Positions 8,371 through 14,622 of a stretch of DNA of 21,257 nt are shown here, piece after piece; positions within the stretch are counted from its first letter, which is position 1; the number at the start of each line of letters is the position of its first letter. The stretch lies in the NCBI GenBank assembly GCA_964455095.1, contig CAYVUV010000386.1:1-21257 (forward strand), read 5' to 3'. The stretch comes from CAYVUV01 sp964455095 (GTDB lineage Bacteria > Desulfobacterota > Binatia > HRBIN30 > CADEER01). A model generated the notes under the pieces. It was not told where the DNA came from, made no database searches, and worked only from the letters and a program-made list of their open reading frames with translations. A program made the translations under genes and the position numbers.

Positions 8371-8481
8371 TGCCCTTCCCTGCCACGATACGGCGGGCGC
8401 GTTCAAGCGCCGCGACTGGTCCTCCCGCGGTGCTTGCCCGGCCGGCGGCGGCGTGTATGAAGGATGCAGGAGGGTACGGCA

Positions 8482-8685
8482 ATGAGGAGCGCCCAACTGA
8501 GAGTGTATGCCGCCGTCCTGGCTGCCGCCGCGGCGCTGGCGCTGACGGGCTGCCCGGAGAAAGGTCCGGCGGAGAAAGCCGGCGACAAGATCGACAAGGC
8601 CATGGACAAGGTCTCCGACACCCTGGATCCGAAAGGGCCGGCGGAAAAGGCGGGCCGCAGCATCGACCGCGCCGTCGGTGATTGA
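8482..8685 (+). CDS. Small lipoprotein with duplicated KGPAEKAG motif
   Basis: This 67-residue protein has a lipoprotein signal (hydrophobic AAVLAAAAALAL then the lipobox LTGC, Cys at about residue 24). An AGGAGGG site fixes the start at 8482 rather than the in-frame ATG at 8464. The mature part is charged and helical and contains the phrase KGPAEKAG followed by a short helix twice (PEKGPAEKAGDKIDKA and DPKGPAEKAGRSIDRA), so it arose by internal duplication. Small Lys/Asp-rich lipoproteins like this are common in these bacteria, often of unknown role in the envelope. It stops 33 bases before the TPR membrane protein gene and may be cotranscribed with it. Confidence 0.8.
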   Translation: MRSAQLRVYAAVLAAAAALALTGCPEKGPAEKAGDKIDKAMDKVSDTLDPKGPAEKAGRSIDRAVGD

Positions 8686-8718
8686 CCGCGCTCGGCGCGC
8701 CGCCGTAGGGCCTGCGGA

Positions 8719-9864
8719 ATGCTGATCGCCGCTGCGGCCAGGTTGCTGACGCTGGCCGCGGTGCTGGTGGCGCCGCACGCGTTGCGGGCCGCGTTCGGCC
8801 AGGAACCGCAGCAGACCGCTCCGCTCAGCCCGCAAGCGCGCTACGATCACGCGCGGCAACTCATGCAGCGCGGACAATTCCGCGCGGCGGCCGATGTCTA
8901 TCAGGGCGTCGCCGACGCGGGTGATGCGCCGCAGCCGCTGCGTGCGCAGGCGCTGTTTGTCGCCGGGCTGATGTATCAGAACGCGCGCGACTACGAGCGC
9001 GCGATCGCGATCTACCGCGACGTGCTGCGCCGATTTCCCGGCACCGTCTTTGCCAAACAGGCGGACGACGGGATCAAGGTGCTGGAGGAGGGCGGCGCGG
9101 GCCGCGCGGTCGAATTTCGCCGGCGCGTCGACGCCGCCTGGGACGAGCTGACGCCCGCACAGGCCGTGGTGGACCGCGACGGCCTGCGCGCCGGACGGGC
9201 CGGGCTGGAGCGCGGGGCGGCGTTGTTGGAAGGCGTCGTGCGCGACTTCGGCGATCACCCGCGCATCAAGGATGTGTTCACGGCGCTCGGCAACACGCAC
9301 ATGACGCTGCAGTGGTTCGGCCGCGCGCGCGAAGACTACCAGCGCGCGCTGACGTCGATCCGCCAGCAGGGCGCGGAGGGGCCCGGGTACGCCAGCCTGG
9401 TTAGCGACGCCGAGCAACGCCTCCTCGAGGCGGTGCGCGCCTGGCGCAGGCAGTGGGCGACGCGGGTCGCCTGGACCGTGCTCGCGGCGATCGGCGTCGG
9501 TTTCGTCGCGGTGCAACCGTGGCGTGCGGTCGACGCGCCCCTGCTGGGCCTCGGTGGCGGGCTGGTGCTCGCGACGGTGTTACTCGCCGGGCTCGCCATG
9601 GCGGCGTCGCTCTTCGTCCGCCTCTACGTCGACGAACACTCGCCCATCCAGGACCGCGCCGCCGGGCTGCTCGTCGCCCTGCCCGGAATCACCGGGGAAG
9701 TCGTCGCCCTCGGCTTTGTCGCCGGGTTGCGTCGCACGCGGCGCTGGCGCGCGCCGCGGATCGCCGGTCTTGCGGCCGCCGTCGCGGCGCTCGCCGCGCT
9801 CGCGGTTGCCACGTGCGTGGTGAACGCTTTTGCGCTCTTCCCGGTGCTCGATTCGATGTTCTGA
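8719..9864 (+). CDS. TPR-repeat protein with four C-terminal membrane segments
   Basis: The 381-residue protein opens with a hydrophobic export signal or anchor (residues 1-25). A TPR-like region follows at about 40-215: ARYDHARQLMQRGQFRAAADVYQ, then ALFVAGLMYQNARDYERAIAIYRDVLRRFP, and later a VFTALGNTHMTLQWFGRAREDYQRAL helix pair. The C-terminal third has four hydrophobic segments: one beginning VAWTVLAAIGVGFVAV, then a Gly/Leu-rich one, one in LLVALPGITGEVVALGF, and one in AGLAAAVAALAALAVAT. The TPR part would face the periplasm or exterior if the N-terminal signal is used. TPRs mediate protein contacts; the partner is unknown. The ribosome site before 8719 is weak (GCGGA), so the start is less certain than the frame. 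Confidence 0.8.
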   Translation: MLIAAAARLLTLAAVLVAPHALRAAFGQEPQQTAPLSPQARYDHARQLMQRGQFRAAADVYQGVADAGDAPQPLRAQALFVAGLMYQNARDYERAIAIYRDVLRRFPGTVFAKQADDGIKVLEEGGAGRAVEFRRRVDAAWDELTPAQAVVDRDGLRAGRAGLERGAALLEGVVRDFGDHPRIKDVFTALGNTHMTLQWFGRAREDYQRALTSIRQQGAEGPGYASLVSDAEQRLLEAVRAWRRQWATRVAWTVLAAIGVGFVAVQPWRAVDAPLLGLGGGLVLATVLLAGLAMAASLFVRLYVDEHSPIQDRAAGLLVALPGITGEVVALGFVAGLRRTRRWRAPRIAGLAAAVAALAALAVATCVVNAFALFPVLDSMF

Positions 9865-9870
9865 CCGCCC

Positions 9871-9896
9871 CCGGGCGCCGCAGGTGCGACGCCCGG
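9871..9896. terminator. Hairpin between convergent genes, possible bidirectional terminator
   Basis: CCGGGCG then CGC pairs with GCG then CGCCCGG, with one c/a mismatch and loop AGGT. It lies in the 43-base gap between the stop codons of the TPR gene (+) and the diiron gene (-). No clear U-tract follows on either strand, so intrinsic termination is only likely, not shown. Confidence 0.45.
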
Positions 9897-9907
9897 AAGC
9901 GGAGTTC

Positions 9908-11014
9908 CTACGCCGCGCTGTGAACGGCTCCGCCGGCGTTGTTCTGCATGAACTGCATGAGCAGCTGCACCAGCTCCTGCGGCGGCGCGACTTCCGGCTC
10001 CTCGACCGAGTCCTTGAGGTGCTCGAACTGCAGCAGGTCGAGCTGTTCATAGGCGGCGCGGACGCGCGGGGTCAGCAGACCGAGGCGCTTCAGGTTGGGG
10101 ACGATCTTGGAGAACATCATCTGGCGGAAGCCGCGCATGAACGGCGTCTGCTCGGACCATTCGGTCCACAGCGTGACGTTCCACCCCAGGCGCTCGAAGA
10201 CGGGGCCGACCTTGAGCCGTTCGCGCAGCATGTGCGTCGCTTCGATGACGAAGTCCTCGCGCTCGCGCAGCTCGGTGGAGCCCATCTCCTTGGTGTAGAG
10301 GTCGGCGAGCGAGAGCACCCCGAACGCGACGTGGCGCGATTCGTCGCCCATGACGCGGGTGATGAGGTCCTGGATCAACGGCTCGTCGGCCATCTGCAAG
10401 CGCGTCACGCCGAACGCCGCCAGGGCCAGGCCCTCGACCATGATCTGCATGCCGAGGAAGGTGATGTCCCAGCGCGGGTCGAGGATGATGTCGTCGAGCA
10501 GCTTGTTGAGGTTGGGCGAGATCTCGTACGAGAGGCCGAGCTTCTCGGTCAGATAGCGGTGATAGACCTCGACGTGGCGCGCTTCGTCGGCGACCTGGTT
10601 GGCGGCGTAGAACTTCGCCTCCGTCCACGGCACGCCCTGGACGATCTTGGCGGTCGCCAGCAGCGCACCCTGCTCACCATGCAGAAACTGCGACAGCATG
10701 AAGGCGTTCATGTTGAGCTGGAACTCGACGACTTCCTTGTCGCCGAGCGGCAGCGGCGGGCTGAGCAGCGAGTTCATCAGCGGGCCCATGCCGTTGGCGA
10801 CGCGCTCGCGCACCATGCGCTCGATGTTGACCTCGGTCGACCAGTCGAGGTCGTTGGCATTCCACGCCAGCGTCTTGCCCTTCTCGTAGAGGTTGAGCAG
10901 GTTCTGTTTGCGCAGCTCGTACTGCCAGTCGAAGACGGTGTCCATGGTGGCGCGAACCGACTCGTACGGGCCGCCCTCGGGGAGCGGAAGCGGGTTGTGC
11001 TGCGTGTACTGCAT
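9908..11014 (-). CDS. Ferritin-like diiron carboxylate oxygenase-type protein
   Basis: The 368-residue all-helical protein carries the four-helix diiron signature: Glu-114 (HGEQGA), Glu-144 and His-147 (EARH), Glu-194 (MVEGLA), Glu-225 and His-228 (DESRH). Two ExxH motifs plus two single Glu are the usual ligands of ferritin-like diiron oxygenases and oxidases, including AurF-like N-oxygenases and R2-like enzymes. It is therefore expected to activate O2, but the substrate cannot be deduced. The ATG follows AGGAGG with five bases between; that site lies within the last codons and stop of the tetR gene, so translation is probably coupled. The upstream tetR with its palindrome suggests ligand-induced expression. 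Length and metal ligands appear intact. Confidence 0.85.
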   Translation of the reverse strand: MQYTQHNPLPLPEGGPYESVRATMDTVFDWQYELRKQNLLNLYEKGKTLAWNANDLDWSTEVNIERMVRERVANGMGPLMNSLLSPPLPLGDKEVVEFQLNMNAFMLSQFLHGEQGALLATAKIVQGVPWTEAKFYAANQVADEARHVEVYHRYLTEKLGLSYEISPNLNKLLDDIILDPRWDITFLGMQIMVEGLALAAFGVTRLQMADEPLIQDLITRVMGDESRHVAFGVLSLADLYTKEMGSTELREREDFVIEATHMLRERLKVGPVFERLGWNVTLWTEWSEQTPFMRGFRQMMFSKIVPNLKRLGLLTPRVRAAYEQLDLLQFEHLKDSVEEPEVAPPQELVQLLMQFMQNNAGGAVHSAA

Positions 11015-11016
11015 GG

Positions 11017-11718
11017 CTACCTCCTGGGAGTAGTCGCGCGCCGGCGCACGGGCGGCCGGGGAGCGCGTTGAATGCCGATGTAGCGGAGAAACAGAGTGGC
11101 CAGCTCGCGCTGCAACTCGGCGTCGCTGAGCGCGCGGCCCCCGGCCTGGGTCTCTTGGATCAGGATGTGCTGCTGCATGAGGGCGAATGCGGTCTGAATG
11201 CCGAGATCGATCGCCAGCGGCGGGTCGGGATGGTCCATCTCGGCGCGGCGCGTCAACAGCAACGCGCTGATACGCTGCTCGACGGTGCGGCGAAACCGCA
11301 GGCCGCCTCCGCGGATCACCGGGTCTTCGATGGCGCGCACCAGAAAGGCGGCGATCATGTGGCGCCGCTCGCGGGTGACCTGCACCAGCTCGGCGACCGC
11401 GGCGTCGACGATGTCGGCGGTGCTCGCGCGCTGCCAGCGGCGCCCGTCAGCGAGCGCTTCGAGGCGCTGCAACAGCTCGATGAAATGCCGCTCCTCGAGT
11501 GCGCGCAGCAACTCGTCCTTGTCGCGAAAGCGGGCGTAGAAGCCACCCACCGACGAGCCGGCGCGGCGCGCGATCTCGGGGATCGACACGCCGCTGTGCC
11601 CCTTCTCCTTGATCAACGCCTCGGCCGCGTCGAGCAGGCGCTGCAGCGTGCGCTCGCTGCGCGCCTGCTTGGGGCCGCTGACGGTTTGCAAGTGGACCGG
11701 TGCGTGCTGGTGCGCCAT
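11017..11718 (-). CDS. TetR/AcrR family transcriptional regulator
   Basis: The 233-residue protein has the TetR helix-turn-helix at about residues 18-65 (ERTLQRLLDAAEALIKEKGHSG, then SIPEIARRAGSSVGGFYARFRDKDELLRAL). A helical ligand-binding domain follows, and the C-terminal tail is Arg-rich. The ATG at 11718 is chosen because the open frame upstream has no homologous-looking start and runs through the palindrome at 11720-11740, which would be its operator. No ribosome site precedes this ATG, so the mRNA may be leaderless or nearly so. It ends two bases before the diiron oxygenase start, so it most likely regulates itself and that gene. The ligand is unknown. Confidence 0.9.
   Translation of the reverse strand: MAHQHAPVHLQTVSGPKQARSERTLQRLLDAAEALIKEKGHSGVSIPEIARRAGSSVGGFYARFRDKDELLRALEERHFIELLQRLEALADGRRWQRASTADIVDAAVAELVQVTRERRHMIAAFLVRAIEDPVIRGGGLRFRRTVEQRISALLLTRRAEMDHPDPPLAIDLGIQTAFALMQQHILIQETQAGGRALSDAELQRELATLFLRYIGIQRAPRPPVRRRATTPRR
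11019..11025 (-). promoter_or_regulatory. Ribosome binding site of the diiron gene embedded in the tetR end
   Basis: On the minus strand AGGAGGT forms the final Arg codon and the beginning of the stop of tetR, and ends four bases before the diiron ATG. This strong site fixes the start at 11014 and implies coupled translation. Confidence 0.8.
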
Positions 11719-11719
11719 T

Positions 11720-11740
11720 GAGAATCCGAATCGGATTCTC
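11720..11740. promoter_or_regulatory. Perfect palindrome, probable TetR operator
   Basis: The arms GAGAATCCGA and TCGGATTCTC are exact reverse complements around a single central A. The site ends one base before the tetR start codon, a typical location for an autoregulatory TetR operator, and it overlaps the position a ribosome site would take. Confidence 0.75.
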
Positions 11741-11797
11741 TTTCGTATCGAATCAGCCCGCGGGAGTCCAGAAAATTCTGCCGGTCGTCCTGCTCTT

Positions 11798-11835
11798 CTC
11801 CGGTCCCCCTCCTTTCCTCCGGTCCCCCTCCTTTC
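11798..11835. repeat. 19-bp perfect tandem duplication
   Basis: The unit CTCCGGTCCCCCTCCTTTC occurs twice head to tail (11798-11816 and 11817-11835). The second copy merges into the left inverted repeat of the MITE-like element, so the duplication covers the element's outer edge. Confidence 0.85.
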
Positions 11836-11915
11836 CAAGGAGGGGCTAGGGGAGGTCGGATCGGAAACCGGGTTCAAAAACCTCCCCCTGACCCCCTCCT
11901 TGGCAAGGAGGGGGA
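11823..11915. mobile_element. MITE-like element with nested palindromic ends
   Basis: This 93-bp non-coding element has imperfect terminal inverted repeats of about 35 bases (11823-11856 and 11880-11915). Each end is itself a hairpin: CCCCTCCTT/AAGGAGGGG with a 3-base loop on the left (11825-11845), and CCCCCTCCTTG/CAAGGAGGGGG with a 1-base centre on the right (11892-11914). It lies between tetR and the nitroreductase gene. The shape matches small dispersed intergenic repeats seen in many bacterial genomes. It has no coding capacity, so any mobility would need a transposase supplied from elsewhere. It may also act as a terminator or mRNA-end structure for the nitroreductase transcript. Confidence 0.6.
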
Positions 11916-11961
11916 AGAGCAACGGAGGCGTCCGGCGCGTGGCGCGTTCGCCAACACCCGC

Positions 11962-12435
11962 TCAGCGCGTGGTGCTGCGCGTCGCCGGGGTCAGCACGAC
12001 CACCGGGATCTGGCGGTCGGTGATCTGCTCGTACTGGGCGTAGAACGGGTTGACGGCCTTGAGCTGCGGCCACAGCCGCGCCCATTCGTCAGGTGTGGCG
12101 CGGTGGGCGACGACGTCGACGGTCTGGCTGCCGACCTGGACCTGCGCGCGCGGCGTCGCCTGCAGGTTCAGCCACCAGATGGGGTGACGGTCGGCGCCGC
12201 CGTTGGAGGCCACCACGACGTAGGTGTCGCCGTCGGCCAGATAGGCGAGCGGCACGGTGCGGGCCTGGCCGCTCTTCCGCCCGGTCGTGGTGAGCAGCAG
12301 GTTGGTGATGTGACCCGTGCCGTGGCCCACCTTGCCACCGGTCATCCGGTAGAGGCGCGTGTGCAGGCGGCCAACGACCTTCCAGAACGAGCTCTCACCC
12401 ATCGCCTTGAGCAGGCGCTGCTGCGCGGATGCCAT
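11962..12435 (-). CDS. Nitroreductase-family deazaflavin (F420)-dependent oxidoreductase, Ddn-like
   Basis: The 157-residue protein matches the Ddn/DUF385 split-barrel family: LLLTTTGRKSGQARTVPLAYLADGD, then YVVVASNGGADRHPIWWLNLQATPRAQVQVG, then VNPFYAQYEQITDRQIPVVVLTP. The TTGRKSG segment and the SNGG..RHPIWWLNL segment are the family's cofactor-contact regions. These enzymes use reduced F420 to reduce nitro compounds, quinones or enones; some members use other flavins or act on fatty acids. The length is normal and the N-terminal helix (residues 1-30) resembles the lipid-facing helix of Ddn. It lies 32 bases downstream of the methyltransferase gene on the same strand and may share its transcript. 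The ribosome site before the ATG is weak. Confidence 0.92.
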   Translation of the reverse strand: MASAQQRLLKAMGESSFWKVVGRLHTRLYRMTGGKVGHGTGHITNLLLTTTGRKSGQARTVPLAYLADGDTYVVVASNGGADRHPIWWLNLQATPRAQVQVGSQTVDVVAHRATPDEWARLWPQLKAVNPFYAQYEQITDRQIPVVVLTPATRSTTR

Positions 12436-12467
12436 GGTGGCATTCTCACAGATTGCGACCGGCAAGC

Positions 12468-13829
12468 TCAAGCCGGAGTCAGCGCGATGCGGTGAACGTA
12501 CACTCCCGCCTCGGCCAGCACGCGGACGTGGACTTCGTCTCGCGTCGCGGCGGCGCCCAACGGGATCTCGAGCCGAGTCCACTCGTGCGCACTCGGGGTC
12601 GCCTGCCGACTGGCCAGACAGCGGGCTGTAGCGTCCTTGCCTTGCCAAACCTGGACCTCGACCGGCGCACCGCCGCCCGTCCCGCACAGCTCGATCACGA
12701 CGGCAGCGGGTCCCTCTCGCGGAGCCAGGGAGACACCAGCTGCCGCGCCGGCGCGTCGGCGCGGCGTCTGGCCCGGTTCTGCTTCGAGCGACCCCCAGCC
12801 AAATCCCAGGTGCTGCACGTCGTTGCGGCCCATGACCACCTCCGCATCGGTGACGCGCACGTAGCCGGCGAGATGCCCGGGGTCGAAGACGCCGGCGGGG
12901 AAGCGCCAGCGAAACGGGCCGTCCTTGATCGCGCGCACGAACAAGTGCTCGGCGTGGGCGTCGCCCGACGCGAACCTTCGCGCCGTGCCCGGCGTCGCGG
13001 TCCGATTCACCGACTGCAAGCGCCTCCAGACGCGCGGCGCGAAGCGGATGATCGAACCGACGATCTTCAACGCCCAGTAGGGCAGCCGAGTCGTCGGTGG
13101 CGTGTCGCCGAACGCCATCTTGAGCACCAGCTCGGTGGCATCCTGCAGATCGCGTCCGTCGGCCCGATCGATGCGAAAGCCGCACCCTTCGATCATCATC
13201 ACCCGCTCCGCCAGCGTGTATTCGCGCGAGTGACGCGAGCCGCGCAGCGACGCGCCGAGATGATAGGGGTCGTAGATGTTGCCGCCGCCCAGCAGCAGCA
13301 GGGCGTGGCAGAGCGAGGCGACGTTGGGCGTCGACAGCACCAGTGCCCCACCCGGCTTCAAGACCCGATGGATCTCGCTCAGCGCGGCGATCGGATTCTC
13401 CGTCAGGTGCTCGATCACCTCGCAGAAGAGGACGACGTCGAAATGGTCGTCCGGCAACGGAAAGGGCTCGCCCTCGAGATCGAAGCAGACGCAGTCGAAG
13501 ACGTGCGCTTCGCCGTGGCGCTCGCTGCGCACGCCCTGGCGCGCATGTCTGGCGCCGTCGCTGAGCGCCGCCGTCAACGTCATCTCGTAGTTGCGCAGCT
13601 TCTGCACCAGCAAGGTGATGTGAAACGGCGGGCTGCCGAGCTCGAGCAGGCGCCCGCGCTCGGCGCGCGGCGGGATCAGCCGCAGGATCTCCGTCCACAG
13701 GGAAAGCCCGCCGGCAACCAGGCGCTCCTCGGCGGCCGCGTCGCGCAGCGGCCAATCGAAGCTGAGAAGATACTGCGCGAGGGAGTCGCGGTCGGCTTCG
13801 CGCGGTCCAGCCATGACGTTTTGATCCAC
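12468..13829 (-). CDS. SAM-dependent methyltransferase with C-terminal beta-sandwich-like domain
   Basis: The start is placed at GTG 13829 because AAGGAG lies nine bases before it. An ATG at 13925 in the same frame would add 32 residues including CRHCHG, but it lies inside the regulatory palindrome and lacks a ribosome site. Class I methyltransferase motifs are clear: LLELGS (motif I), FDVVLFCEVIEHL, then HRVLKPGGALVLSTPNVASL. The central part (YDPYHLGASLRGSRHSREYTLAERVMMIEGCGF) resembles methyltransferases acting on sugars or surface polysaccharides. The last 140 or so residues are beta-rich (GYVRVTDAEVV...VEVQVWQGKD...VHVRVLAEAGVYVHRIAL) and look like an added carbohydrate-binding-type sandwich. 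The acceptor is unknown. It is divergent from the HxlR regulator. Confidence 0.85.
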   Translation of the reverse strand: MDQNVMAGPREADRDSLAQYLLSFDWPLRDAAAEERLVAGGLSLWTEILRLIPPRAERGRLLELGSPPFHITLLVQKLRNYEMTLTAALSDGARHARQGVRSERHGEAHVFDCVCFDLEGEPFPLPDDHFDVVLFCEVIEHLTENPIAALSEIHRVLKPGGALVLSTPNVASLCHALLLLGGGNIYDPYHLGASLRGSRHSREYTLAERVMMIEGCGFRIDRADGRDLQDATELVLKMAFGDTPPTTRLPYWALKIVGSIIRFAPRVWRRLQSVNRTATPGTARRFASGDAHAEHLFVRAIKDGPFRWRFPAGVFDPGHLAGYVRVTDAEVVMGRNDVQHLGFGWGSLEAEPGQTPRRRAGAAAGVSLAPREGPAAVVIELCGTGGGAPVEVQVWQGKDATARCLASRQATPSAHEWTRLEIPLGAAATRDEVHVRVLAEAGVYVHRIALTPA

Positions 13830-13838
13830 CGAGTGCGT

Positions 13839-13844
13839 CTCCTT
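13839..13844 (-). promoter_or_regulatory. Ribosome binding site favouring the GTG start of the methyltransferase
   Basis: AAGGAG on the minus strand is followed by nine bases and then GTG at 13829. The competing ATG at 13925 has no such site, so this element decides the start choice. Confidence 0.6.
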
Positions 13845-13911
13845 CGGGCCGAGCTCGCCATGACAGTGCCGGCAAGACGCGCCAGGTTTCAAGGCCCGAC
13901 AGGCCGCCGGC

Positions 13912-13935
13912 TTGACACGTTCCATTTTGGAACGT
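13912..13935. promoter_or_regulatory. Palindromic operator next to a TTGACA box in the divergent promoter region
   Basis: The perfect palindrome ACGTTCCATTTTGGAACGT (8-bp arms around TTT, 13917-13935) begins within a consensus -35 box TTGACA (13912-13917, + strand). It fills the spacer before the expected -10 region, which is weak. It lies between the HxlR gene (+) and the methyltransferase gene (-), so a bound repressor could block both promoters. Confidence 0.65.
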
Positions 13936-13973
13936 AATCGGCAGACTCGGTTGCGAAGCGGAGAACCCTGACC

Positions 13974-14513
13974 ATGCGCTGGCGCGATATCGGAGACATG
14001 ACCTGTTCGGTGGCGCGCGCGCTGTCAGTGGTGGGCGACCGCTGGACACTGCTGATCCTGCGCGAGGCGTTCCTGCGCACCCGGCGCTTCGAGGATTTTC
14101 AGGCCCATCTCGGCACGACGCGCCACCGCCTGGCCGACCGCCTGGCCAAGCTGGTGGAGCACGGCATTCTCGAACGCGTGCGCTATCAGGAGCGGCCGGA
14201 GCGCTTCGAGTACCGGCTGACCGACAAAGGGCGCGACCTGTACCCGGTCATCGTCTCGCTGGTCGCCTGGGGCGACCGCTGGATGGCCGGGGCCGAGGGA
14301 CCGCCGATCGAGCTCGTGCACCGCGGCTGCGGACACCTCATGACACCGTCACTCGCCTGCCCCGACTGCGGCGGCGCGATCACCGCGCGCGACGTGCAGG
14401 CCCAGCTGGGCCCCGCCCTGCGCGCACTCGCCGAGGCCGCTCCCGCCGCTAAGGCAGCGCCCCGCGCACGCCAGGCGCGGCGTGTCCGGTCGCAGCGGCG
14501 GAGTGCGCAGTAA
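13974..14513 (+). CDS. HxlR-family winged-helix regulator with C-terminal zinc-ribbon-like Cys/His set
   Basis: The 179-residue protein begins MRWRDIGDMTCSVARALSVVGDRWTLLILREAF, the standard HxlR opening with the conserved Cys-11 and the GDRW motif. The recognition region is LGTTRHRLADRLAKLVEHGIL and the wing is YQERPERFEYRLTDKGRDLYPVI. A C-terminal extension carries Cys-119, His-121, Cys-129 and Cys-132 (GCGH...CPDCGG), which could bind zinc, followed by a basic Ala/Arg tail. The family includes redox and ligand sensors that act through the N-terminal Cys. GGAG precedes the ATG. The palindrome at 13917-13935 is the likely target, so it probably represses itself and the divergent methyltransferase. 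Confidence 0.92.
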   Translation: MRWRDIGDMTCSVARALSVVGDRWTLLILREAFLRTRRFEDFQAHLGTTRHRLADRLAKLVEHGILERVRYQERPERFEYRLTDKGRDLYPVIVSLVAWGDRWMAGAEGPPIELVHRGCGHLMTPSLACPDCGGAITARDVQAQLGPALRALAEAAPAAKAAPRARQARRVRSQRRSAQ

Positions 14514-14622
14514 CTGCGGTAGGCGGTTTCCTTAGGGACTGTCAATTTCGGAGTCCGGCTTCCGCCCGTTGGCAAAGGGGGAAGTCAATTCCCGTTGATA
14601 CGCGGCGGCGGCCCGTAATACG

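Noticed and set aside
7204..8460. 418-codon + strand frame opposite the GH1 gene
   Set aside because: The GH1 frame has complete catalytic motifs; the antisense frame has only low-complexity Arg/Ala/Val sequence.
8371..9516. N-terminal extension of the GH1 frame up to 9516
   Set aside because: It is antisense to the small lipoprotein and TPR genes; the GH1 protein starts naturally at MAYEFPSNF with a good ribosome site.
9830..11071. 413-codon + strand frame opposite the diiron oxygenase
   Set aside because: The diiron frame has all metal ligands and a strong ribosome site; the antisense frame is Glu/Arg/Leu low-complexity.
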